Part shown: positions 6,626 to 14,268 of the stretch, piece by piece | Position numbering within the stretch: position 1 is the stretch's first letter | Layout of the letters: every line of letters begins with the position of its first letter | Source of the DNA: an uncultured Phycisphaerales bacterium | GTDB lineage: Bacteria; Planctomycetota; Phycisphaerae; Sedimentisphaerales; Anaerobacaceae | Length of the DNA stretch: 22,948 nucleotides | Assembly: GCA_937927975.1 (NCBI GenBank) | Contig: CALEZT010000159.1 | Span: forward strand, 1 to 22,948 | Direction of reading: 5' to 3' | Program-made: the position numbers and the translations under genes | The notes under the pieces: generated by a model | What the model was told of the DNA's origin: nothing | Databases searched by the model: none | Seen by the model: only the letters and a program-made list of their open reading frames with translations

Positions 6626-8491
6626 ATGCAGTCCGCCGATGCAGGCAAAGAGGTTCGCGGCAGGGCCGTCTCGACTCGGAACGATCGCCAGCTCAAGACG
6701 ATCGTGGTCGTCATGTCCCTGGTCATCGTCGCGTTTTTCGCTTTGGCGGGACGGTGCGTCTATCTCCAGCGCAACCTGGCGGACTACTACGCGGAGAAGT
6801 GCATGATCCAGCAACGGGCCTATCTTCCGCTGGAACCCCAGCGGGGGGCCGTCCTCGACACCCGCGGAAGACTCCTGGCCGCCAGCCATCAGATCCGCAC
6901 GATCTTCGCGGAGCCGCGAATCATCCAGGACCCCAAGGAAACGGCCACCCGTCTGGCGCCGATCCTCGACATGGGGGCCCACGAGATCTGCAAGCTCATC
7001 GTGGACAGCAACAATCCCGGCTACGTCTCGCTGAAGAAGGATGCGACGGTCGCCCAGTCCGAGGCGGCGCGACAGGTCTATGGCGTCGGAATCGAGTACG
7101 ACTGGCGACGGCAGTATCCGATGGGCCGCCTGGCCGCGCATATCGTCGGTTTCACAAGCCGGGACAACTACGGCCTGGCCGGCATCGAATACACCTTCGA
7201 CCGCGACCTGCGGGGCAGGGGGGCCAAGCACACCTTTCTGGTCGACGTCAAACGCCGACCGTTGGCCTTGTGTCTGGGCGAGGAGCAGGACGACAACGAC
7301 ATGCCCATCCACGGCGCCGGGATCATTCTGACCCTGGATGCCACGATCCAGCAGTTCACCCGCGAGGCCCTGTACAGTCAGTACAAGGAGTTCCAGGCCG
7401 AGTCCGCGGTGGCCATGGTGGCCGATCCCTACACCGGCGAGATCCTGGCCATGGTGACGCTGCCGGACTTCGATCCCGCCGAGAGCGCACAGATCGCCCA
7501 GAAACAGCCCGAGCTTTTCACGAACCGACTGCTCACGGATCAGTACGAGCCGGGCAGCATCATCAAGCCGGTCGTCGCGGCCATCGCCCTGGACACCAAG
7601 GTCATGAACCGCTATGAGACGATCTTCTGCGAGAACGGGCACTACCGCGGCAAGTACAACGGCAAGAGCTTCGGGCATATCGGCGAGTATCGCCGGGGCT
7701 TCCCCGACCTGACGCTCCGCGAGATTCTCATGAACTCGAGCAACATCGGTATGGCAAAGATCGGCCAGCGGCTGGGCCCCAGGCGGCTCTACGAAGGGCT
7801 GACGCTCTTCGGGTTCGGGCGCAAGGTCGGTATCGAGCTGCCTGGCGAGGCCGAGGGTCTGCTCCGGCCGCCCGAGAAGTGGGTCGCCCCTGCCTACAGC
7901 GTCACCCGCATCCCGTTCGGCCAGGAGATCTCCGTCACCGGCCTGCAAATGCTGCGAGCCTTCTGCATGCTCGCCAACGGCGGCCACCTGGTCCATCCGT
8001 ACATCGTCAAATCGCTTGTCCGTTCCGACGGAATGGTCGTGGACATGCGTCCTTCGACCCTTCGGGTCGGCTACGTGATCAAGCCCGACGTGGCCAGGTG
8101 GGTGGTGCAGGACGCGATGACCGCGGTCGTCAACGAGCGCAACGGCACCGGCTCGCGGGCCAAGCTCGCCAACTGGACGGTCTTCGGCAAGACCGGCACC
8201 GCCCAGATCGCCAAGGACGGCGTCTACCTGGACAAGGCCTACGTCGCGTCGTTCATCGCCGGGGCGCCGGCCTCGAACCCGCGGGTGGTCGTGCTGATCT
8301 CGATCCGCCGACCCAACGTGGCCCTCAAGAAAGGCTACACCGGCGGCACGGTCGCCGCGCCGGTGGCCGCGACGATCCTGGAGAAGACCCTCACTTACCT
8401 CGGCGTCCCGGCCGAAGGCACGCCGGAAGCCGCCGCCGCGATTGCCGACCGCCGGACGCAACCGTACTCGGAAGACGAGAATTCCTGGTAA
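6626..8491 (+). CDS. ftsI: Class B penicillin-binding protein, division transpeptidase FtsI (PBP3)
   Basis: 621-aa septal peptidoglycan transpeptidase. A membrane helix lies at about residues 24-46 (TIVVVMSLVIVAFFALAGR). The N-terminal pedestal domain includes QRGAVLDTRGRLLAASH. The transpeptidase domain carries all three active-site motifs: SIIK (catalytic S311, K314, in YEPGSIIKPV), SSN (371-373, in MNSSNIGM) and KTG (522-524, in FGKTGTAQ). No PASTA domains follow. A GGAGG 8 nt upstream supports the ATG at 6626. It is the last gene of this dcw operon; murE, murF, mraY, ftsW and ftsZ do not follow. The context beside rsmH and the FtsL-like gene distinguishes it from the PBP2 at 10603-12720. 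Confidence 0.95.
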   Translation: MQSADAGKEVRGRAVSTRNDRQLKTIVVVMSLVIVAFFALAGRCVYLQRNLADYYAEKCMIQQRAYLPLEPQRGAVLDTRGRLLAASHQIRTIFAEPRIIQDPKETATRLAPILDMGAHEICKLIVDSNNPGYVSLKKDATVAQSEAARQVYGVGIEYDWRRQYPMGRLAAHIVGFTSRDNYGLAGIEYTFDRDLRGRGAKHTFLVDVKRRPLALCLGEEQDDNDMPIHGAGIILTLDATIQQFTREALYSQYKEFQAESAVAMVADPYTGEILAMVTLPDFDPAESAQIAQKQPELFTNRLLTDQYEPGSIIKPVVAAIALDTKVMNRYETIFCENGHYRGKYNGKSFGHIGEYRRGFPDLTLREILMNSSNIGMAKIGQRLGPRRLYEGLTLFGFGRKVGIELPGEAEGLLRPPEKWVAPAYSVTRIPFGQEISVTGLQMLRAFCMLANGGHLVHPYIVKSLVRSDGMVVDMRPSTLRVGYVIKPDVARWVVQDAMTAVVNERNGTGSRAKLANWTVFGKTGTAQIAKDGVYLDKAYVASFIAGAPASNPRVVVLISIRRPNVALKKGYTGGTVAAPVAATILEKTLTYLGVPAEGTPEAAAAIADRRTQPYSEDENSW

Positions 8492-8556
8492 ACGCCCATC
8501 CGGCGTCTTGAGTCTGCGGATCGCCCACGTTCCTGAGAGACGAATCCCCCGCAAAT

Positions 8557-8600
8557 ACGTAGAGTTACGTATGGACAACAAGGTCCATAATCGGTAGAAT
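8557..8600 (+). promoter_or_regulatory. Promoter with overlapping palindromes before the PEP-CTERM gene
   Basis: TGGACA (8572-8577), 17-nt spacer and TAGAAT (8595-8600) form a strong sigma70-type promoter about 80 nt upstream of the ATG at 8681. A perfect palindrome, TATGGAC-N6-GTCCATA (8570-8589), covers the -35 box. A second one, ACGTA-N4-TACGT (8557-8570), abuts it upstream. A transcription factor binding there would block or modulate polymerase. A further small hairpin, ACTGT-N5-ACAGT (8646-8660), lies in the leader just ahead of the ribosome-binding site. Confidence 0.55.
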
Positions 8601-8680
8601 GATATTGATATCTGGAAGGGTGTGCATTCCTACCCTCCCGAAAGCACTGTTCACGACAGTCGGGTTTGGAGGTGGAGAAG

Positions 8681-9304
8681 ATGAGCCGAATTTCAGGAAC
8701 ATGTCGTCGTTTGAGGGTTTTTGCCTTCGTGGCGGGTCTGTTCTGCAGCGCATCGACTGTTCATGCCCAGGATCTGCAGATCACGCCGATGGGCTGGGAT
8801 TTCGGCGATGTCGTCGTGGGGACCTCGCGGGCTGTGACGTTCGATTTCACGAGTCTGGGGGAGACCGAGGTATGGGTCTATCGGTTGGTTCTCGCGGAAA
8901 GTATGGATCCGGCATCTCCCTACGCTGATCCGAGTCCGTCTCCCCGGCATTATGCGCCGGACCCGACGATCTACTATGATCCGCCAGTCTACACACTGGG
9001 GGCGTTCTCTTTCGACGCGGCTGATTTTCCACCTTGGCCCGATGGGGGGCCTGTCTTTCCGCAGGCTATTCCGGCAGGGGAGCATGTAGTGTTCGACATG
9101 ATCTTCGCGCCTTCGAGCCCAGGCTACTACAGTGCCTACCTGCGTATCGAGTCCGATGATGTCTATCCTCCGCCAGGTCCCGTCGCACATCTCCTGCTGG
9201 AGGGCACAGGCGTCTGTGGGTCGATTCCGGCGCCGGGGGCGTTGCTCCTGACCGCTCTGGGGACTTGCGGCGTGGGCTGGCTGCGACGTCGCTGCAGAGC
9301 GTAG
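8681..9304 (+). CDS. Secreted protein with PEP-CTERM-like sorting tail
   Basis: 207-aa exported protein. Signal peptide: basic start, hydrophobic core VFAFVAGLFCSAS, cleavage likely after VHA (residue 29). The mature part begins LQITPMGWDFGDVVVGTSRA and contains FAPSSPGYYSAYLRIESDD, a beta-strand pattern like the ASH/choice-of-anchor-D immunoglobulin-like domains. The last 27 residues (from 181) are IPAPGALLL, a short hydrophobic helix, and WLRRRCRA: the planctomycete variant of PEP-CTERM, a C-terminal signal processed by an exosortase and linked to exopolysaccharide-associated secretion. The ATG at 8681 is chosen because GGAGG lies 8 nt upstream; the in-frame TTG at 8666 overlaps that site. 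It stands alone after ftsI behind its own promoter. Confidence 0.82.
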   Translation: MSRISGTCRRLRVFAFVAGLFCSASTVHAQDLQITPMGWDFGDVVVGTSRAVTFDFTSLGETEVWVYRLVLAESMDPASPYADPSPSPRHYAPDPTIYYDPPVYTLGAFSFDAADFPPWPDGGPVFPQAIPAGEHVVFDMIFAPSSPGYYSAYLRIESDDVYPPPGPVAHLLLEGTGVCGSIPAPGALLLTALGTCGVGWLRRRCRA

Positions 9305-9446
9305 TCCGCGTCGCGAGTGCAAGAATCCAAGGGTTGCGGGTTGGCGTTCACAGCCGTTCACCTTTTTGGTACTGGCGGATCGGCGGGAATCTGGTACACT
9401 GCTGCGCTTTGACATGCCGTTTGACTGGGCAGGAGCAGAGAGCCGG

Positions 9447-10523
9447 ATGGCCAGGATCATCTATGCGGTGGCGGGCGAGGGGTATGGGCACGCCAGTCGT
9501 GCGCACCTCATCGGCCAGCGATTGCTCGACGCCGGACACGACGTGATCTTCGCGACGTCGCACCGGGCGCTGCTGTATTTGCGCGAGTGTTTCGGCCCGC
9601 GGGCGAAGGAACTCTTCGGCCTGACGTTCGACTACAGCAAGGGCTACGTCGCGCCGGTCGCCACCGTGTGGAAGAACCTCTGGCAGTTTCCGCACGGCCG
9701 GCAGGCCAACAAAGAACTCTTCAACCAGGTGTACAAGCCCTTCCGTCCCGACCTGCTGATCACCGACTTCGAGCCGTTCAGCGCGTGGTGGGCCTGGCGC
9801 AACCGGGTGCCTTTCCTGAGCGTCAACAACGAGCACACGCTGATCTTCTGCCGGCTCGAACACGACCTGCGGAACGTCGTCCAGCGGCTCCAGGCGGGGG
9901 TCGTGACGCGATTCCATTACTTCGGCGCCGAGGCCTACGTCATCATCAATTTCTTCAAGGCCCCGCTCAAGAGGGACAAGGCGGTCCTGACCCCGCCGAT
10001 CGTTCGACGGGTCATCACCGAACTGACGCCCACCGACGCCGGGCATATCACCATCTACTGGACCACCGGCACCGGCGAGGACCGCCTGCGGGACGTGCTC
10101 GGCCGATTCCCCGGTCAGCGGTTCCACATCTACGGCTTCAACAAACGACTCGAATGCGGAAACTGCCTGTTCAAGGAACGATCGACCGAAGGCTTCCTCG
10201 CGGACCTGGCCTCGTCGAGGGGCGTCGTCGCCTCCGCGGGTTTCTCTCTCATCAGCGAGTGTCTGTACCTCAAGAAGAAAATGCTCCTGCTGCCTCTGGG
10301 TGGGCACTACGAGCAACTCCTGAACGCCCATTACGTCGACCGGCTCGGACTGGGCGTCTGGTCGCGGGACCTGGACGAACCCGCGGTGTCGCATTTCCTC
10401 CAGCGGATCGACGAGCCTTTCCCGCAAGACGACCGCATTCTCTGGCCGGACAATGAGAAGTTCTTCGAGATCTTCCGCGGCGTCCTGGCGGGGTTGGGAG
10501 GAAGTTCGAAGTGTGAAGTTTGA
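9447..10523 (+). CDS. Glycosyltransferase, GT-B fold (MJ1255/UGT-like)
   Basis: 358-aa predicted cytoplasmic glycosyltransferase. The N-terminus ARIIYAVAGEGYGHASRA is the glycine-rich start typical of UDP-sugar-using GT-B enzymes (compare the MurG and MJ1255 type). PDLLITDFEPFSAWWA lies mid-domain. The C-terminal half has the donor-site pattern VVASAGFSLISECLYL...PLGGHYEQLLNAHYVDRLGLG. Donor and acceptor cannot be told from sequence. The start at 9447 fits the family N-terminus, with AGGAG about 11 nt upstream; an ATG at 9417 is possible. The last 23 bases are part of a GAA-heptamer inverted repeat, which supplies the terminal SSKCEV and the stop. It converges with mrdA, 79 nt apart. A role in cell-surface glycan synthesis is likely but inferred. 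Confidence 0.82.
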   Translation: MARIIYAVAGEGYGHASRAHLIGQRLLDAGHDVIFATSHRALLYLRECFGPRAKELFGLTFDYSKGYVAPVATVWKNLWQFPHGRQANKELFNQVYKPFRPDLLITDFEPFSAWWAWRNRVPFLSVNNEHTLIFCRLEHDLRNVVQRLQAGVVTRFHYFGAEAYVIINFFKAPLKRDKAVLTPPIVRRVITELTPTDAGHITIYWTTGTGEDRLRDVLGRFPGQRFHIYGFNKRLECGNCLFKERSTEGFLADLASSRGVVASAGFSLISECLYLKKKMLLLPLGGHYEQLLNAHYVDRLGLGVWSRDLDEPAVSHFLQRIDEPFPQDDRILWPDNEKFFEIFRGVLAGLGGSSKCEV

Positions 10524-10604
10524 AGTTTCAAGTTTCAAGCAAGAACGTCGCTGCGAAGTGCGAAGCCTCTGACTTCACACTTCAAACTTGAAACTGCCAA
10601 CTTC
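10501..10604. repeat. Inverted array of GAAGTNT heptamers at a convergent gene junction
   Basis: The left arm is a run of 7-bp units: GAAGTTC, GAAGTGT, GAAGTTT, GAAGTTT, CAAGTTT, CAAGCAA, GAACGTC (10501-10549), then GAAGTGC and GAAGCCT (10555-10568). The right arm, read on the other strand from 10604 back to 10571, has GAAGTTG, GCAGTTT, CAAGTTT, GAAGTGT, GAAGTC. The two arms can pair imperfectly. The element spans the whole gap between the glycosyltransferase and mrdA, reaching the last 23 bases of one and the stop codon of the other. It is much more AT-rich than its surroundings and could act as a two-way terminator. Confidence 0.75.
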
Positions 10605-12720
10605 AGTTGCCCAGATAGCCGGCTGCGGCGCACAACTCCAGAATGGCCCGGCCTGGCGGCGCCGCGTCCCGCCCTCCGTGTTCGCCTCCTGCCACGACTA
10701 CCGCGATGGCGATCTTGGCGCCGCCTCGATCCGTCGCGTAGGCGGCGAACCACGCATTTTCAGGGGCTTCCGTCGATCCGGTCTTTCCGTAGACCCGCAC
10801 GCCGCGGGTGCGCAGGTCGCTGCCTCGGAAGTACTCGTAGGCAGTGCCGCCTTGCTCGCTGACCACCGCGTTCATCCCCTCGGTGACCGTCGCCAGACTC
10901 GCCATGGAAATCTGCAGATCCGTCGTCTCGCCTTCCGAAGGGGTGGGGTCTCGGAACAGGCGGGGCATTCTGTGCCGCCCGCCACGGGCCAGGGTGGCGA
11001 ACGTGTTGGCCACCTGCAACGGCGTGGCGCGGAAGTCGCCGTGGCCGATCCCGAAGAGTCTCCTGTGCCAGCTCTTGAGCGGCGGGATCTGGTCCAACGA
11101 CGTGATGTCGGTGTACGACGGGACGAGCGTGCTGGCGATCTGGCCGGGGGCCTGGCGGAAACCGCGGAGCGGAACGCCGGGCCCAGGCGGGATGGGGCAT
11201 TCCAGCGGGATCTGACGTCCATAGCCGAAGCGGAACATCCAGTTTTGGAGCAGTCGGGGCTCGATCCTGTCCGCCAGCTCGGCAAAGTAGATGTTGCAGC
11301 TCCCCTTGATGGCGTTGCGCGCGTTGTTGATCCAGCTTCCGTCGTGTCCGGCTCGGTACTGCTTGAAGATCCAGCAGTTGGGCGGTTTGGCCTGGGGCGC
11401 CGCGGGGCAACTGATGGCCTGGTCCGGCGTGATGGCTCCCGCTTCGAGCCCTGCGATCAGGATCAACGGCTTGACCACCGATCCCGGCGCGTACAGATCG
11501 TTGATCGCGCGGTTGATGAGGGGGCGGCCTTCCTTGTCGTTCATCAGCTTGCCCCAGTCGTATCGAGCGGTGTTCAGGTCGTAGGTCGGCAGCGACACGA
11601 GGGCCAGGATGTCGCCGGAACCGATCTCGATCACCGCCGCGGCCATGCGAGACCGGCAGTACAGCGGGTTGTTGTTGGGGTCGGTCAGCCACCGTTCGAT
11701 CTGTCGCTGCAGCTCGATGTCCAGCGTCAGTTGCACGTCCCGTCCGAACTGGGTCTCGATCTGGCGGACGAGCTGATCGTCGATGTCGTAGACCAGTTCG
11801 CCGCGTCGGCCGCGGAGGATGGTTTCGCAGACGTATTCGACGCCATCCTCGCGCCCGCAGACTTCGCCGGAGAGGTAGCTGGCCTGCGGGTCGTCCTCGA
11901 ACAACTCCATGTCCCGCGTCTGGGTGGCGGGTCCCACCCAACCGATCGTCTGCGCCGCCACTTGGCCGTAAGGGTAGAATCGATGCCCGGTCGGGAGGAC
12001 CTGGACGTCCGCGATGTCGCGGAATTCGATCTGTGCGGCGAAGACGTCGTCCTCGGTTTGCAGTTCCACGATGGGCAGGTCCTTCCGCACCTCCGGGATG
12101 TCGTTGACGCGGATCACCCGCCGATACCGGTCGTTCGGGTCGGGATACCGGCGGACGAGATCGGCCATCGCCTCGGCAAAGGGGACCCGGTCCACGCGGT
12201 CTTCATACTTCGCCATCAGGTTCGGATCGTGGCTGCCTCGTCGCCAGGCGAGGTAGCTTCGCAGCTTCCAGATCTGGTTGTTCCTCGCGGCCAGCGTCGA
12301 GCGGATCTGCTCGGGCGCGGCGCCGAACTCGGAGCATTCCGCGATGATGCGTTCGATCTCCTCTTTCCGTTCGGCCACCCGGCCGCGCACCTTCGCCTCC
12401 AGAGACGGGTCTGCGCCTTCCCTCTTGGACTCGGCGATCTGCGCCTGCACGACCCGCTCGTCGAGATAGCAGCTCAATTGATAATTGACGTAGACCTGGA
12501 ACTTGGGCGTGTCGATGGCCAGCACGTTGCCGTGGCGGTCGAGGATCTTGCCGCGAAGCGTCTTGAGCTGCCTGGACTCGCTGCGCCGCTCCTTGAGCTT
12601 GGCGATCTCGTCCTGGACCGCGGACTCGGCCAGCAACTGCATCTGCGCCAGACGGAGCACGCACATCAGCAGGATTGCGATGCACACGCCGACAAACACC
12701 TTGACTCGTTGATCGTACAT
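10603..12720 (-). CDS. mrdA: Class B penicillin-binding protein 2, elongation transpeptidase
   Basis: 705-aa peptidoglycan transpeptidase of the elongasome. A membrane helix at about residues 7-25 (VFVGVCIAILLMCVLRLAQ) is followed by a helical, charged segment and LRGKILDRHGNVLAIDTPKF (pedestal domain). The transpeptidase motifs are SVVK (catalytic S414, K417, in YAPGSVVKPL), SCN (474-476) and KTG (646-648, in VYGKTGSTEAP). It is longer than E. coli PBP2 (633 aa) through extra charged sequence in the N-terminal half. The start at 12720 is chosen because the alternative TTG at 12780 would overlap mreD. The upstream ribosome-binding site is weak. Last gene of mreB-mreC-mreD-mrdA, 34 nt after mreD. 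The stop codon coincides with the edge of a GAA-heptamer repeat. Confidence 0.93.
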   Translation of the reverse strand: MYDQRVKVFVGVCIAILLMCVLRLAQMQLLAESAVQDEIAKLKERRSESRQLKTLRGKILDRHGNVLAIDTPKFQVYVNYQLSCYLDERVVQAQIAESKREGADPSLEAKVRGRVAERKEEIERIIAECSEFGAAPEQIRSTLAARNNQIWKLRSYLAWRRGSHDPNLMAKYEDRVDRVPFAEAMADLVRRYPDPNDRYRRVIRVNDIPEVRKDLPIVELQTEDDVFAAQIEFRDIADVQVLPTGHRFYPYGQVAAQTIGWVGPATQTRDMELFEDDPQASYLSGEVCGREDGVEYVCETILRGRRGELVYDIDDQLVRQIETQFGRDVQLTLDIELQRQIERWLTDPNNNPLYCRSRMAAAVIEIGSGDILALVSLPTYDLNTARYDWGKLMNDKEGRPLINRAINDLYAPGSVVKPLILIAGLEAGAITPDQAISCPAAPQAKPPNCWIFKQYRAGHDGSWINNARNAIKGSCNIYFAELADRIEPRLLQNWMFRFGYGRQIPLECPIPPGPGVPLRGFRQAPGQIASTLVPSYTDITSLDQIPPLKSWHRRLFGIGHGDFRATPLQVANTFATLARGGRHRMPRLFRDPTPSEGETTDLQISMASLATVTEGMNAVVSEQGGTAYEYFRGSDLRTRGVRVYGKTGSTEAPENAWFAAYATDRGGAKIAIAVVVAGGEHGGRDAAPPGRAILELCAAAGYLGN

Positions 12721-12754
12721 CCGTGTCGTCCGAGTCTGTTGTGCAGAACTCCAC

Positions 12755-13279
12755 TTATCTGACGCGAGCCCCGCGTGCAAAGGGGCTGCGGCTTCTTCTA
12801 TTCATATGCATCCACCAGCCCACCGGCAAGGTGAAGAGCGGTCCCAGGATTCCCGAGTACAGGGGTTGCCAGAGGAACAAGGTCAGCAGGCGGGTCTGGC
12901 TGCCGTCGGTTCGCAGGGAAGCCAGCAGATAGCTCAGGACCGCTGTCAGGACGCCCAGGAGGAAGATCGCGCCGCCCTGATAGAGGGGACGACGCAGCGA
13001 GAAGACGTTCTGCACGTCGGACAGCAGGGTGCCGAACAGGCCGAAGCTGATGATCCGAGGGCCCATCACGCCTCCGATCGGACTGACCAGGTCCGCGAAG
13101 AAGCCCAGGACGAACGAGGTGATGACGCCGTGGGTGGAACTGCAGCGGGAGCCGAAGAAGACCAGCAGGACCAGCAGCAGGTCGGGTTTGACGTCGCGGC
13201 GGACCCGCAGCACGTCCAGTAGACTGGCTTGCAGGATCGAGGCCGCGAGCACCAGAACTGCAAACCGAATCCAACGCAT
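12755..13279 (-). CDS. mreD: Rod shape-determining membrane protein MreD
   Basis: 174-aa hydrophobic protein with about five or six predicted membrane segments (for example FAVLVLAASILQASLL, PDLLLVLLVFFG, FLLGVLTAVLSYLLASL). The pattern KPDLLLVLLVFFGSR followed by VLGFFADLVSP is typical of MreD, which links MreC and the PBP2-RodA synthase to MreB filaments. The basic C-terminus (HMNRRSRSPFARGARVR) is expected to be cytoplasmic. GGAG 6 nt before the ATG supports the start at 13279. It lies 57 nt after mreC and 34 nt before mrdA in the operon. MreD is poorly conserved, so the call depends on both topology and context. Confidence 0.9.
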   Translation of the reverse strand: MRWIRFAVLVLAASILQASLLDVLRVRRDVKPDLLLVLLVFFGSRCSSTHGVITSFVLGFFADLVSPIGGVMGPRIISFGLFGTLLSDVQNVFSLRRPLYQGGAIFLLGVLTAVLSYLLASLRTDGSQTRLLTLFLWQPLYSGILGPLFTLPVGWWMHMNRRSRSPFARGARVR

Positions 13280-13336
13280 GCCACCACTCCATGGAAATAC
13301 GACTCGACGTCCTGGGAGTCGCCTATCGGCGATCGG

Positions 13337-14209
13337 TCAATGGGCCGGGATGGGCGGCACCACCACAGCCACCTCTCGCAGGCCGGCCATGTCGCAGACG
13401 GGTTCGACCGTGATGTCCCAGAACATGGGGTCGTCTCGGGACCGCACGCACTGGGCGACCCGGCCCGCGATGACCGGCACATCCAGCCCCTGGGACTTCT
13501 GTACGTACACCGGATCGCCTTTGCCGATGTTGTTGCCTTCGACCTTGACCAGCGGGATTCGGGCCTTGTTGCCGCCCAATCCTTCCAGGAGAGGCCGCAC
13601 GCCGAGGTTCCCGATGCTCACGACGATTCCCGACTCGCGCGGCGCCTTCGGATCGCGCGGCGCGGTGAGGAGTCGGACCTTGGCGGTCCTGGCGTCCACG
13701 CTGGAGATCGTCCCGACGACGCTTTCGCTCTGACTGAGGGCGCCCTGTTCGCCCAGGCTCATGACGAACTGGCCGATCGCCAGGCCGTGGTCTCTGCCCC
13801 GACTGATGATCAGCTCGTTCTGTTCCTGGCCCATGCCAACGATGACCGGCGCCAACTGGATCGGGACGGTTTCCCATCCGGGCTTGGCCCGCAGACGCGC
13901 CAGCATTTCGTTCTGGCTCTGGGTCTCGCGGAGCCTGGCCTGGAGATTGGCGATGACGTTCTGGATCTCGCGGTGATTGGCGAGCAGCTCGCGGTACTGT
14001 TCTTCGGTGACGCCGTGCGGAAGGGCGACGTCTCGTGCGGCCAGCGTCAGGCCGTGGCCGGCCGCCAGGGGCCAGCGGAACACGCGGGCGTAGGTCAGTT
14101 GAATCCGGTCGCTCGTCCTCTGAGGCACCGCGAACAGGAACAGTAGTCCGATGCCCATGCCCCAGGCGAAGAGCATTCCTCTGGATATGTTGGCCCGCTT
14201 TCGTCTCAT
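13337..14209 (-). CDS. mreC: Rod shape-determining protein MreC
   Basis: 290-aa protein with one membrane helix (about residues 10-28, RGMLFAWGMGIGLLFLFAV), a coiled-coil region (EEQYRELLANHREIQNVIANLQARLRE...NEMLARL, about 70-105), and a C-terminal pair of beta domains with the MreC-type phrases IISRGRDHGLAIGQFVM, VVGTISSVDARTAKVRLLT and VKVEGNNIGKGDPVYV...GLDVPVIAGRV. MreC forms the periplasmic scaffold that activates PBP2. Second gene of the operon, 59 nt after mreB. Size is near usual. Nothing is missing that I can see. Confidence 0.93.
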   Translation of the reverse strand: MRRKRANISRGMLFAWGMGIGLLFLFAVPQRTSDRIQLTYARVFRWPLAAGHGLTLAARDVALPHGVTEEQYRELLANHREIQNVIANLQARLRETQSQNEMLARLRAKPGWETVPIQLAPVIVGMGQEQNELIISRGRDHGLAIGQFVMSLGEQGALSQSESVVGTISSVDARTAKVRLLTAPRDPKAPRESGIVVSIGNLGVRPLLEGLGGNKARIPLVKVEGNNIGKGDPVYVQKSQGLDVPVIAGRVAQCVRSRDDPMFWDITVEPVCDMAGLREVAVVVPPIPAH

Positions 14210-14268
14210 GATTGCGCTCTACTGTCCCCAGTCCCGCCCCACGGGTCCTCTGCTGTCCAGAGCGGCCG

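Noticed and set aside
6131..8581. 816-codon open frame on the minus strand opposite the LysM, ftsL and ftsI genes
   Set aside because: It spans three plus-strand genes with clear domains and ribosome-binding sites and contains no recognisable domain; a high-GC shadow.
8610..8628. Sigma-54-type promoter upstream of the PEP-CTERM gene (TGG...TGC)
   Set aside because: The GG and GC are separated by 8 bases where 10 are required, and a good sigma70-type promoter is present just upstream.
8600..8680. Riboswitch in the leader of the PEP-CTERM gene
   Set aside because: Only small hairpins are seen; no conserved core of a known riboswitch class could be matched.
10588..12762. 724-codon open frame on the plus strand opposite mrdA
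   Set aside because: It lies antisense to an unmistakable PBP2 with all active-site motifs; its peptide is the Asp/Arg/Gly/Val-rich type produced by reading GC-rich genes backwards.
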